From assembly GCA_028687375.1 (NCBI GenBank), contig JAQUAG010000003.1, positions 27,022 to 91,021 of the forward strand: DNA of 64,000 bases, in the 5' to 3' direction. The notes under the pieces were generated by a model, which ran no database searches, was not told the origin of the DNA, and saw only the letters and a list, made by a program, of their open reading frames with translations. A program made the position numbers and the translations under genes. The stretch is from Arcobacteraceae bacterium. Lineage in GTDB: Bacteria > Campylobacterota > Campylobacteria > Campylobacterales > Arcobacteraceae. Positions 37,626 through 52,600 of this stretch are shown in pieces. Numbering within the stretch: the first letter of the stretch is position 1; every line of letters starts with the position of its first letter.

Positions 37626-37653
37626 AAAGAGCTAAAAATTAATTTAGCTCTTT
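37626..37653 (-). terminator. Terminator of the giant repeat-protein gene
   Basis: An 11-bp perfect stem, AAAGAGCTAAA and TTTAGCTCTTT, with a 6-base loop lies 16 bases beyond the stop of the giant gene. On the minus strand it is followed by a short, imperfect T-rich tail. Confidence 0.65.
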
Positions 37654-37668
37654 CATTCTTATACTATT

Positions 37669-40600
37669 TTATACAAGTTGATACACGAAATCAGCTTGAG
37701 TAATTCCTGAAGCAACACCAAGAAGTGAAATAGTATCTCCACCTGTAAGGGTAATAAGTGCATAATCTCCATCAAGTGACCCATTATTGTCTGTATCGTA
37801 TTTATCATAAGTAACATCTTCTACATAATTATTAAAATCACTAAATGTTAATTGTGTACCATCTACTCTTGCTGCATCAGCATAATCTAAAGAACCAGTA
37901 GCAAATGAAAGTGATATTTTATCTGTTTCATCAGTAAAATCAGTAATAGTATTTGTACCATTTGCTTTTAATACCCCACTAAAGATAAATGTATCAGCTC
38001 CTGCCCCACCTGTTAAAGTATCTGTTCCTTTTCCTGCATAAATTTTATCATCACCAGCTCCACCTTTTAATGTAAGATTTTGACTATTGCTTGCATAAGA
38101 ACCATTGATTGTAAGGTGTTCAGTAGCACCAGAAAGAGACCCATCAATTTCTCGAACACCTGCGTTTACCATATAGATATTCATAGTAGCTTCACCACCA
38201 CCATCAAGTTGTAATTTTTCTATACCTGTTTTGTTATAAAACTCACCATATGCTGTATTAAATGTAACTGCATCAGTAAATTGCATAGTATCAGTTCCAT
38301 TATCACCAGCTATTTTATCTGCTGAAGTTAAATTTGCAAAAGTGAAAACAAATGTATCATCTCCATTTCCACCCGATAGATTATCAACTCCACTTCCACT
38401 TGTAATAATATCATTACCATCACCAGCTACAACTTTGTCATCACCGCTTCCTGTTGTAATGATATCATCACCAGCACCACTTGTTACAGTAAGTCCAACT
38501 GTGTAATAACTAGCATCAAGGGTTAAAACATCTCCACTTCCAAGAGTTACAGCATCAACTGTTACAATTCCTGCTGTTTGTGCTAAAGTTGTTGAACTTG
38601 AATTTAATGTCACTGTATAATCACTTCCAGCTACAAATGAAAGTTTTTCAACATTTGTAACAAGTGTAAAGTCAGCATCTGTTAAAGCACCTGTTCCAGA
38701 GATAACAATAGTATCAACATCTGTAGTTCCCCCACCATTGATAGTATCAGTAGCTGTTAATTGATCAATATTAAATTTAAAAGTATCATTTTTAGCTCCA
38801 CCATTTAAAGTTACATCGATATCAGTAGTCATTGTTGTCATATCTACATCTATTGTCCCTGTTGTCATTGCACTTCCATCAACTTCTACAACACCTGCTA
38901 GTCTTGCTTTTTCCCCAAGGACAATACTATTTCCTGCATAATTAGAAACTTTAATTGTCTCAAGAGATGTAAAGTTAGTAAATGCAGCATCTGCAATAAT
39001 TGCTTTGTCTGTAATCTCTAAAATATCCGCACCAGCTGCTGCTTGTCCACCTGCTTGTAGTGTTATACCACTATTTGCAAGAACTGATTTCATTTTAATC
39101 GTATCATCTCCAGCACCACCTATTATAGAATAAGCTTTTGTAGTAACTATTGACATATCAATTGTATTTGTATTTGTATTCGTAGTTACCAAACTTGCAT
39201 CAATCGTTAAGATACCAGAATTTGAGAATTTTGACCCTAAATTAAGAATATTAGCCCCATCAGCAAGTTTAAGTGTTTCAACATTTTTAACACCTGTAAA
39301 TTGAGCATCATTAAGTGTACCTGCATCACTTATTTGCAAGATATCATTTCCACCTGCTCCATCAATTGTATCGGTTAGCGTTAAATAAGCCATTTTTGTT
39401 TTAACTGTATCCACACCAGCACCACCTATAAAACTAAACGTTACATCAGAAGTTAAAGATGAACTATCAAGTGTAAATCCACTAGCCGCAAGAGAAGCAT
39501 CAAGTGTTGTTACACCTGCCGCTGTAGTTTTGTCTCCATAAGTATACGTTTGTCCTGCATAATTTCCAAATTTAAGTGTTTCAATACTTACAACTTGTGT
39601 CATATTTGCATCAGCAAAAGTTCCGATTGTTGAATTGAAAATAATTGTATCAACTCCATCATTACCAAGTGTAAGAGCATCAGCATCTCCACCATCAACT
39701 TTATCAGAAGCATCTAGTTTGTCACCTTCAAAATAGAATGTATCATTTCCTAAACCAGCAATTATTACATCATCACCATCAATACCTCGAATAATATCAG
39801 CACCTTTTCCAAGTGTGATTGTATCAGTTGCTACACTTCCAGTTACATCAAAATTCTTTGTAAGTATAGATGAATTAAATGTCAATCCAGCCGTATCAGC
39901 TATAACTTTTGAGATACCTGTTGCATTAAAGTTTGTTTCAGCTACTAAAGAACCTGTTAATTTAATAGTCTCAAATCCAGAAATCTTTCTTGTTGTAAAA
40001 TCTGTATCTACAAGTGTTGCCGTACCTGTAATATTTAATATATCAGTTCCACTACCACCATTAATAGCTTTCATATCTACATTTACAAGGTCAGTAGCAT
40101 CCATTTTTACTGTATCGTCTCCACTTCCTAAAGTAATAGTAATTCTATCAACTATACCTGTCGCATCAACTGTAACATTTCCAGTTTTCATAGCTTTTGC
40201 ATCTAATTCTATAAAAGAAGTACCAGTTAGTACAACTGCTTGCCCTGCTGTATCACTACTAAGTTTAAGTATCTCAACATTTGTTATACCTGCAAAGTTT
40301 GCAATATTTGCATAGTTAATAGCTGTTGTGATATTTAATGTATCTGTTCCAGCTCCAAGTGCTATAGTATCACCACCTGTAAGATTAGCAGCAGCTACAT
40401 TTACAGTATCATTTTTCCCACCTGTTGTAACACTGTCAACTTGATTTCCTAAATTTACTGTGATATTTTTTGTTACTGCTGTAGTAAGGATAGTTGAAGC
40501 ATCATCAGAACCACTCACATCTACAGTCGTGATCCCCTCAACTGAAGCATTTTTTCCAAGAGTAATACTACCACCATGTGCTAATCCTATCGCTTCAATT

Positions 40601-43600
40601 CCAGTTAATTTAACAGTTCCAAGAAGAGTAAGATTTGGATCATCAAACATAGTATCTGTGATAGTTGCTCCAGCTGTTGAAATCATAAGTGTATCTATTC
40701 CAGCTCCACCATCTATTACTTTTTGAGATTCTGCCGTTCCTGCTCCCGTACCTACAACAGAATATTTTGCAAGATCTGCTAAAGACATCACGATAGTATC
40801 AGCCCCAGCTCCCATTTTAACCTCAATAGCTTCAGTTTTACTTGTGACATTGATAATTGAACTTTGAGCTGCTGTCATAAGTGTACCATCTAACATAGAG
40901 ATAGAACTAGCTGATCCACTAAAATTTACATCATGATTTCCAACTGTTCCAAGTTTCAATATTTCAATATTCGTCAAATTTGCACTAAGTTGTGTAGAAG
41001 TTAAATGCGCTTCATCTGTTATGATAATTGTATCTGAGTTACCAGTTCCAAGATTGATTGTATCAAGAGCTCCTAAGTTTGCACTTGTTGTAGATACAAA
41101 GTCATTTACATACACACTTTGATGTGTTGTAATTATTTCAGTTGCCCCTTGACCTAAAGTGATATTTAATGATTTAGCAAAATCAGTTGCAACGATAGTA
41201 GATGCTGTATTACTAGAAGAGAGATCAACTGTTGTAATACCTGCAAGAATTGCTTTTGTTCCTAAATTTACTGTTCCACCAGAAGAAAGAGATAAAACTT
41301 CAACACCAACTAACTTTGTAAAATCAAGATCTACTATAGCAGTAGTTGCTGGTGTACTTATTTTGATTGTATCTATCCCTAATCCACCTGTATAATCTAA
41401 AAATTCAGTAAACATATCCGCTTCAATTGTGACCGTATCATTTTTACTTGAAGTGATAAATTTTCCTCCAGCTCTATCAACTAATATCTCCAAATCTTTT
41501 GTAAAAGCTGATGTATTAACTGTATAGTTTGCCCCATCTATTCCTCTAAGGTCTAATGTTGTAATACCAGATTTTGCAGCATTTGCCCCTAAAACTATCG
41601 TTTGATTAGACGCATTTGTACCAAGTTTTAAAGTTTCTATTGAACTTAATTTAGTAAATTGTACATCTGTAAGATTCGCCGTATCTGTAATGATAAGAGT
41701 ATCTGTTCCAGCTCCACCATCTAAAGTATCAGAAGAGTTTAGATATAAAGTAGAGTATTGTAAAATATCATTTCCTGCTCCCATATTAGCAATATCATTC
41801 CCTTGACCACCTGTAAATGTATCATCCCAAGCTCCACCTAAAACAGTTAGATTTCCTGCAAAAGTTGCTGCATTGATTTCAAAACCATTTGTTGTATTTA
41901 AAGCTGTACCATCAACTGTATTGATACCTGCTGTTTTTGCAAAACTCCCTAGAGTTATTTTTTGTCCAGCTTGATTAGTAGCTAATTTGACTACTTCAAG
42001 ATTTTTAACGTTTGTAAATTGATCATCTGTCATATTACTTGCTGCTATATTTGATACAAGAAGTGTATCTTTTACACCAATTCCACCATCGATACTATCA
42101 GCCGATGTTAAATTTGCTGATGCTATTTGTATCGTATCTTCTCCACTACCTGCATCAACTGTATCATCTCCACCATCTAAAATAATAGTATTGATTCCAC
42201 TTCCACTTGTAATATTATCATTATAAGCACCTGTAGCTGTTGTGATTGTATGATTTCCAGATGTTGCAGTAAGTGTAAGTGCTGTATCTAAAAGAGTTGC
42301 ATCTACTACTACACCTGAAGATGCTGTTACGGCTGTAAGGTCTACTTTATTGAGTCCTAATGTTTTTGCTGTTGCTCCAAGAGTTAATGTTTGCCCTCCA
42401 CTAGTATTTAAAAGTTTAAGTGTTTCAATACCTGATAATCCACTCCCATTTCCAGCAAGAAGCCACGATTCAAATGTCCCACCAGTAGTAGCTGCATTTA
42501 TTGCATCAGCTATGATAAGCGTATCATTTGCACCATCTCCAAGATCTATACTATCAGCACTCGTAGTATTTGCCATCGAGATAGTAACTGTATCACTTCC
42601 AGCTCCTCCTGTAAGTGCAACATCAGCAACTAAATCTTTCATATCAATAGTCACACCATTATTTACAGTAAGTGCTGATGCATCAATATTTTTAAGTCCT
42701 ATAGTAGAAGCTTTTGCACCTAATACAAGTGACTGCCCTATAAAATCTGAAAGAGTAATAGTTTCAATATTTTTGAAATATGTAAATTTATCATCTGTTA
42801 CTGTGGCTTTATCTTCAATAATAACTTTATCTCCAAAGTGAGTACTATCAAGTGCAACATTTCCTCCACCATCAATACTTAGCTTTGTAGTTAATTTTTC
42901 AGAAGTGATTTTAAATGTATCATCACCAGCTCCACCTTTTACACTAAAAGTTGAAGTAACACTTCCAACATCAACGGTGACTGCATTTGTTCCTGTTAAA
43001 GCTGTAGCATCAAGCTCTTTTAAAACAGCCAAAGAAGCTTTTGCTCCTAAAGTTACCGTTTGACTATCAAAGTCTGAAAGTTTTAATGTCTCAACAGTTG
43101 TAACATTTGTAAAATCTTCATCTATTATTGTTGCAGCATCAGAGATAAGAATTGTATCAATACCACCATTACCAATAATAGTATCTCCTACTGTAAAGTC
43201 CGTATTTCTAAATACAATTGTATCATCTCCACTACCAGCATCAACTGTGTCATTTGCCGTTCCTAGCTTAATCATATCATAACCACTACCTGAAGTTATT
43301 GTAAAATTAGCTGTATTTAAACTTGTTGCATCTATCTCTAAATTATTTGATGCACTTGATAAAAGTTTTGCATCAATTGTATTGATACCTGCATTTTTTG
43401 CTAATGTACCTATAGTTACTTTTTGACCATCAAATTTTGATAATACTAAAGTTTCTACTGAAGTGATATTTGTAAAGTCTGCATCTATAATAGCAGATGT
43501 TCCAGATGCACTCGTTGAGATGATAAGTTTATCACTATCTCCTCCTCCATTTATTCTATCATCCAATGTTAAGTTAGCAGCAGTGATAGTAATCTCATCA

Positions 43601-46600
43601 GCACCTGTCCCAGATTCTACTGTAACATCTCCACCACCAAGAACTATTTTATCTATACCTGCTCCAGTTTTAAGTGTAAAATCAACACTCATAGCTGATA
43701 TATCTATAGTTGAAGTAGAACCAGTCCCAATAGTCCCCATAGCTGAACCATCAAGTTCTACAAGTCCTCCTGCTTGAGCATTCGCTCCAAATACAATCGA
43801 TGTAGCTCCTGCTGTATTTGAAAGAACCATTTTTTCAAAACTTTCTACATTTTCAAGGGAAACATCAGTTATTTTTGCCAAATCACTTATATAAATAGTA
43901 TCTGCTCCATTTCCTCCATGGACGATATCTTTTACAAGATATCCACTTTTGAATGTGATTTTATCATCACCATTTCCAAGTACATAGCTATCAAGTCCAC
44001 TTCCAGCAACAATAACATCAGCTCCTCCATTACTCACAACTGATAGAGTTTTTGTATATGCTGATGCATCAACATTGATACTAAAAGCATCATTTAATGC
44101 TGTAGCATCTATTTGATTTACCCCTGCTGTTTGTGCTTTTGCACCTAAAGTTAAAGTATGATTAAATCCATTGCTTAAAGCAATTGTTTCTAAAGCTGTT
44201 TTATTTGCAAAAAGATCATCAAATCCAGCTCCACTTACTTCATCAACAAAAACAACTTTATCTATTCCAGATCCTGCTGTTACTACATCATTAGCTGTAA
44301 ACTGAGCTTTTTTGAAAGTAAATGTATCATCACCTTGTCCACCTATTAAAGTCATATCTTTATCTGTAGTCATAGATGAAAGATCCATAGAGATACTTTT
44401 CCCAGTTGTAATCAATGATGCATCATATTTTAAAATATTTTTCGTTACTGTATTTTCACCAATTTCTGCTGATTGATTTGAGCCATCTGAGAATTTTATA
44501 ATTTCTGCATTTGTAATTTGTCCTATCATATCATTTGTTAAGTGAACGGCATCGATAAATTGTACTGTGTCAGTTCCTGCACCTGCATCTATACTATCAC
44601 TTGTATCAAAAGTACTTCCCTCAACTTTAATTAAGTCATTCCCATCTTTTGAATCTATAGTTACATTTCCAGAACCAATAGTTATAACATCCGCTGCATT
44701 TCCTGTTTTAATAGAGATATTTCCACTAAACCCTTGTCCATCAATTGTTACAACTGCTGTTCCTATAGTTGTTCCATCTGTAGTACTTGCATCAATTTCA
44801 TTTAATCCACTATTTTTTGCAAATGTTCCTATTGTTACAGTTTTTGCTCCTGTTCCTAAAAGTTGTAATTTTTCAACATTAGTGATATTTGTAAATGCTA
44901 CATCAGCAATAGTTGTCGTTGCAGTCATCACGATTGTATCGCTATCATCTCCACCATTAATTGTATCAGCTGATGTAAGAAGTGTACTTGTAGCAAAAGT
45001 AACTTTATCTTCCCCTGCTCCAAGATTTAAGGTATCAATTTTAGTTCCAGCCTTAACTAAATCGATTCCAGCTCCACCATTTACAGTCATATCATAAGCT
45101 GCAGCAGAAAGATCTATTGTTGAAGTTAGAGTTGTTGCTACACTTGTTGTATCTATCGTTCTTATTCCACTTGTAGCTGCTTTTGCACCATATGTAATAC
45201 TATTTCCAGTGATATTTCCAAACTTAATAGTTTCAATTCCTGTAATATGTGTTCCAAACCAAGTATCTATGATAGTTGAAGCTGCAGAAGTTGAAGTAAA
45301 TTGTAAAGTATCATTACCCAATCCACCATCAACTACATCATTTGCCGATGTGATAACCGAAGAACTAGTAAACTGAATGATATCATCTCCATTTCCAGCG
45401 CTAATAGTAGCTTTTGAAGTAGCTGTATCACCAAGCATAATTGTATCATTTCCACCAGAAGTAACAACATTTAAGTCACTTGTAACTGCACTTGCATTTA
45501 CTTTAACATTATTTGTTCCTGTTAATTTTGAACCGTCTACTTTTGTAAAGTTGTTAGTTACTGCTAATGTTAGCTCTTGATTATTAAAGTTTCCAAGAAC
45601 TAAATTTTCTACATTTGTAACTTGTGTAAATTTAGCTGTTGTTGTTTCATTGATTGCTGTAGTTAAAACAAGTGAGTCGTTTGTCCCACCTTGACCATCT
45701 ATAACATCAGCTGTTGTTAAATTTGCAACAACTGCTTTAATTGTATCATCACCCAATCCAGCATTAATTGTATTATTCCCTTGCCCGATTGTAATGATAT
45801 CAGCTCCGTCATGCCCTGTAATTGTGATATTTCCACTTGTACCAGTAAGGTCAATAGTTAAAGCTTCAGTTGTGATAGCACTCGTATCAATAGTAGTAAT
45901 TCCAGCTGCTTCTGCTAATGCCCCAAGTGTAACATTATGTACACCTGATCCAAGTTTAAGAGTTTCTACACTTTTAACATTTGTAAATGCACTATCTCCT
46001 ATATAAGAACTGTTTGTAAGCCATAGGATATCTGTTCCACTTCCTCCATCAATAGTATCATCACTATCAAACTGCGTTCCTACCATTTTAATAGTATCAG
46101 CCCCAGTTCCACCTAGATAATTTAATCCAATATTACTTGACATTGAAGACATATCTATAGTTGTTGCGCTTCCACTTAGACTATTGTCAATTTTTGTCAG
46201 TCCAGAAGCTTTTGCATAATCAGCTAAAGTTAAACTATTTGCAAAGTTTCCAAGTGTAATCGTTTCAAGATTCGAAATTTTTGCAAAATCACTATCTATA
46301 AGGTCAGCAGCTGTTGTAAGGATAAGATTATCTGTCCCATCTCCAAAATCAATTGTATCATTTCCATCAATATTATTTGTAACTATCGTTAAAGTATCAT
46401 CTCCAGCACCTAATGTTGCTGTATCAGCTCCAGAACCTAAAGTGATTATATCATCTCCAGCTCCTGTTTTAATATTGATAGCTGTTGTTAAAGTTGCACC
46501 ACCCACAGTGATACCATTTGTTGAAGATAAAGTATGTGCATCTAAAACAGATGTTAATCCATCTCTTAAAACTATTTGTTGTCCAGCAAAATTTCCAAGT

Positions 46601-49600
46601 AAAATCTTATCTATATTTGAAACTCCAGTAAATTTAGTAGCATCTGTAAATATAACAGAATTCACAAATTCTAAAGTATCCCCAACACTTGTCCCATTTG
46701 ATCCACCATTAATAGTGTCACTACTAGAAATTTGGTCCGCTCTTAATTTAAAGTAATCATCACCAGCTCCACCTTTAAGTGTATATCCACCAATAGCTGT
46801 AGTATTTGATGTACTCATATTTGTCATGTTTATAGTCAAACCGTACCCATATGAACTATTCATACTTCCATCAATCGTTTTAACACCAGCAACTTGCATC
46901 GTATCACCAAATTCAACACTATTGCTATAGTTTGTAAATTTAAGTATATCAACACCTAAAATATTTGTAAATGAAGCATCTGTGATATTTGTAGTTGATT
47001 GACTAAGCGAAGATATCTCCATAGTGTCTGTAGTTCCAGCGCCAAGGTCTATTCTATCACCACTTGTGATATGACTTCCAAGCATTTTGATAGTGTCATT
47101 TGATGCTCCACCTGTAATTGTAAAGTTCCCATCAGTAGTCATAGATGAAAGGTCAACTGTCACCCCAGAACTAACTAAACTTGCGTCAATAGTATCAAAA
47201 CTAGCTGCTTTAAATTTATCACCAAGTGTTATAGTTTGTGCTGTTGTTGCAGTAAGTGTTAATTTTTCCATATTTGATATATTCGTAAAAGTTACATCAC
47301 TTAAACCATTTGCTGAATCTGAAATATTTAAGATATCTTTTGTATTTTGCCCACCACCATTAATGCTATCATCTTTTGTAAGATTTGCATAAGTTGTATT
47401 AATTATATCATCACCATTACCAGCTGTTACTGTTACATTTCCACCACCAATCGTAATCGTGTCATTTCCACCACCAGTTGTAATGGTCATATTTGAAGAA
47501 ACTGCTGAAGTATTAATTGTCGCTGTTGCACTTCCTAAACCACTTGCATCGATAGTTTTAAGTCCACCATCTACCGCATTTACACCTACTGTGATATCTT
47601 GTGCAAGATTTTCAGTAAATTTAATAGTCTCTACACCTGTAGAAGTTGCAGCAAAATCAGCATCAGTAATTTTATCTGCTCCAGTTGCTGTCCCACTTAG
47701 TTGAAGTACATTTGCCCCAGTTCCAAGTTTAAGAACATCTGATGAAGTAAGGTGTGTTCCATTCATAGTGATAGTATCTATCCCTGCTCCACCAGTGATA
47801 TCAAAAGCTACATCTGCAGTCATTGTACTTGCATTGAATTCAAATGTTTTATTAGATGCAACTATCGAAGCATCTATTATTTTGATACCACTATCTTTAA
47901 ATTTATCTCCAGCAGTTAAAGTATGTTTTGCACTCTCACCATAAGTAAGTTTTTCCATATTTGTAATATTGGTAAAATCTGTATTAATTATAGTTGTATC
48001 TGCTGTACCATCACCTTTTATAGTAAGGGTATCTACATCAGTTGTACTTTTTCCGTTTATTGTATCACTTAAATCAAGTTGGCTTGCAGCAATTATAAAT
48101 GTATCATTTGCATCACCACCTTTAAACGTTACATTTTCACTGCCTAAAGCTGAAGCATCAATTGATACTTTACCTGTTGTGAGTGCTGACCCATTGATAT
48201 TAATAATATTGTTATTTCCAGCATTCGTTCCAAGTGTAAGAGCATAATCTGTAGTAGCTCCAGTAAGTGTAACTTCTGCAATATTTGTAATAAATTCTAA
48301 ATTTGCATCAGTTGCTGTTCCACCTGCTGTTAATTTTAGAGTATTTGTTCCTGTTCCACCATCTATAGTATCTACGTTTGCATCAGATAAATGTGCCATT
48401 GTTATATTTACAATATCATCTCCACCATCTGCATCAACTGTATTTGTACTTCCACCAAGAGTTATCTCATCTGCACCTGTTGAACTATTTACTATAAATG
48501 TAGTAGTAGCTGTTCCAAGCGCTGATCCATCAACTGTCACTTTATTTACATCAATAAGTGCCGTTGCATCTATAGTTAAAGAGCTATTAATTGTATCTAC
48601 AAGCGTTATAGTTTGATTGTTGCCATCAGCTAATTGAATAGTCTCAACACCTTTAAGTTTTGAAAGATTTGGTGTAGAAAGAACATCAGTAAAGATGATT
48701 GTATCATCTCCAGCACCTAAATCAATATCATCACTTCCATTTAGAGTTGAAGCTACCATAGTGACAGTTTCATCACCAGCTCCACCTATAATTTTTGTAT
48801 CTTGTGTAAAACCTACAAGATTGATAGAAGCAGTATTATTTGTTGCCAAATTTGATGAATCTATAGTTTTAAATCCAGCTCCAAATGCTTCTGTTCCAAG
48901 TACAAGAGTTTGCCCTGTAACATTAGCAAGTTTTAATATTTCAACATTTGAAATAGCAGTAAATGCACTATCATCTAGAGTTGTTGCACCAGTTAATTCT
49001 AAAGTATCTAAAGTTCCAGCATCTCCATCTATTGTATCAACAGATGTTAATGTAGCAGCAGCTATTTTAATAGTATCATTTCCACTTCCAGAATTGATTG
49101 TATTTACACCCGTTCCACCTGTAATGATATCATTTCCACTATTTGTATTGATTGTAAGAGCATTTCCAAGTGATCCTGCATCTACTGTTACAGTTTGAAG
49201 AACAGTCATTGTGTCTATTTCATTGATACCTGCAGTTGTAGCATTTCCACCAAGAGTAATACTTTGTCCAGCTTCATTCACTGAAAGTTTGATTTTTTCT
49301 ATATTTGTTTTGTTTCCACCAGCAAATGCTGCATCAGTAAGGGTAACACTTGTATCGATAAACTCAATTGTATCAGTACTATCCCCACCATTAATAACAT
49401 CATCCGCTAAGAAAGTTGCTATATTAAATTTAATAGTATCATTTCCAGCACCTGAATTGATTGTATTAATACCTTTTGCAGCAGTGATTACATCAGCACC
49501 ACCTGCCGTTATGATTTCAATATTTCCAGTGACATTCCCAGCATTTACAGTAAGTACATTTGTGCTTACATTTCCTGCACCAGTAACTGTAGTAAATACT

Positions 49601-52600
49601 CCATCTTTAAGTGTTACAAGTTGGTCACTTGCTACATCTGCAAGTTTAAGTGTTTCAAATCCACTAACATTATTAAAAATATCGATAGAACTTGAATTGA
49701 TAGCAACATCTGTAAACTCTAGAATATCACTTGTTCCAGCTCCACCACTTAAAACATCATCTTTTGTAAGATGAGTTGATTGCATTTTAAATGTATCATC
49801 ACCAGCTCCACCAACATAAGTAAAATTATCAACATCTGTAACTATCTCATATCCTGTAATATCAACTGTTATTGCATGTCCAGTTGTTACATTAGTTGCA
49901 TCTACTTTTAGAAGATTATTTAAATCTTCAGCAGCACCAAGTATTATCTCTTGAGTTACACCATCTGCTAATTTAATCGATTCAAATCCAGTAATACCTG
50001 CAAATGTAGCAGTATCAGTTGTAAGACCTGTTAAGATAAGTTCATCAATTCCATCTCCTCCATCGATAATATCACTAGCATCTAAATTTCCTGCATTTAT
50101 AGTCACTGTATCGTTTCCATATCCTGCATTAATAACATTATCTCCACTAGAAGCTGTAATAATATCACTTCCAGTTCCACCTGTTACTTCCACATTTGTA
50201 GTCATAGCACTTAAATCAATTGTATTTACACTTGCCGTTGCACTTGCATCTATTTTATTAATACCATTTGTTGAAGCATCTGATCCAAGAGTAACATTTA
50301 CTGCATCACTTGTCGATGTTAGTTTTATCACCTCAACATTTGTAACATGAGCTATTTTTGCATCTGTTATACTATTTCCTGATGCTGTATTTCCAGCTCC
50401 AATCACCTCTAGTGTATCTGTATCACCAGAACCTCCACCATTTATAACATCATTTGTGTCAAGAGTTGAAGCTGCTATTTTGACAGTATCATCATTTGTC
50501 CCTGTAGTAATAGTAAGATTAGTAGTTCCATTTAAAGATGCATCAATTGTTACACTATCAGTTGCTACACTTGCATCAACTGTATTAAAACCACTAACAA
50601 GTGCTATATCTTGTGCTCCAGTTGTAGCTTGAAGTGTTATTTTTTCCATATTTGTTACATGGTCAAATTTATCTGCAGTAAGATTTGCTGCATCAGTAAA
50701 TGCTAAAGTATCTACAGCCACACCAGTTCCACCATTTAAAGTATCAGCAGATGTCAAATGAGCAGCTAACATAGTAATAGTATCAGCTCCAGTTCCAGTT
50801 GTAATAGTTACATCATTATTTAAACTAGCTCCACTCATATCAATAGCAACCGTATGAAGTAATAAAGCACTTCCATCAACTGTTGTTATTCCGCCACCAA
50901 GAGCTTCATCACCTAATTGTAATGTTTGTCCATCTGCATCAGCAAGTACAAGTTTTTCAATACCTGAAACATTTGTAAAATCAGCATCCAGAAGTGTTGC
51001 AGCACCTACTAGAGTAAGCGTATCAACTCCACTACCATTACCTCCACCTGTAAGTGTATCAGCAATTGTCAAATGTGAAGCATTCATAATGATATTATCA
51101 GCACCAGCACCAGCTATAATTTTACTTGTACTATCACTTGTAATATCATCAAGATGTACAGTTACTCCAAAAGTAGTATTTGTAATAGCTTGAAAATCAA
51201 CTTTTGTAAGTCCAGCAGCTACTGATAAATCTCCAAGAGTTACTGTTTGTCCAGTTGCATTTGCAAGCATAGTTACATTTTCAAGCCCATCAACAGAAGT
51301 AAATTGAGCATCTGTAATAGTAGCAGCATCGACTATTTGTAAAGTATCATCACCACTGCCAAAATCAAAAACATCAGTTGATGTAAAATCGGCATTTTGA
51401 AGTTTAAGTGTATCATTTCCAGTTCCAGTCGTTACATTTGAAAGGTCAAGTGCAACAGTTGTAGCTCCATCAATCGTGATAGCTGTACCTGTTGTATGTG
51501 CATCAACTGTTGTAAAATCTCCAGCTAATGTGATATTTTGTGCTCCAGTTGTAGCTGTAAGTTCAAGGACTTCAACTCCAGTAATATTTCCAAATGAACT
51601 TGCTCCTAGTGTTCCAGTTGCTGTTGTGAGTGTAAGTTTATCAGTTGTTCCATTACCAAGTGCTATAGTATCAGCTGAAGTAAGATGTTCAGCTTTCATT
51701 TTAACCGTATCTGCACCTGTTCCAGTACCTGTATTGATTGTCATAGCATAATCATTTGTAGCTCCACTCATATCAATAGAGACACCATTTGTAGAGTCTA
51801 AAGCTGTAGCATTAACGATTCTAATTCCACCACCAAGTGCTTCATTTCCTAAAGTAAGTGATTGATTTGTAAAGTTTCCAAGCTTAAGTGTTTCTATCCC
51901 TGTCACTTCTGTAAACTGTGCATCAGTTACATTGGTTGCTACAGTTGTCAATTCAAGAACATCATCTCCTCCATTACCTGTTAAAGTATCTGATAAAGTC
52001 AAATGTTCTGTTTTCATTTGTATTGTATCAGCACCTGCTCCACCAAGTACAATCATATCTTTTGCAAGATTCATATTTGTACTCATATCAACTGTAGAAC
52101 TATTTCCACTACTTGTGATACCTGTTAAGTCTATCGTTTTAATTCCAGCTGTTACTGCCTTATCACCAATATCTAAAGTTTGTCCTGTAAAGTTTCCAAC
52201 TTTCAGAGTATCAATCTCTGTTTTATTTGTAAATTTTGCATCTGTTATTAAGCTTCCTGCATCTGTCATAATTTGTAATGTATCTGTTCCAGTTCCCATA
52301 GCAAAAACATCACTCGCATCTAAATCAGCTGCTTCAATTTTAAGTGTATCAGCTCCTGTACCTGTTGTTACACTTGCAAGATTAAGAGCTGTTGTAGTAT
52401 ATCCATCAATTGTCACATCATCTGTTGCTACACTTGCATCAACTGTTGTAAATCCACCACCCAAAGTTACATTTTGAGTAAAGCTTCCATTCTCTTGTAG
52501 TTTTAAAATCTCAACATTTGATACATTTGTAAATGCAGCCACTCCTATTGTTGTATCAGCTCCATTTGCACTTAAACTTAATGTATCTGTTCCTCCATTT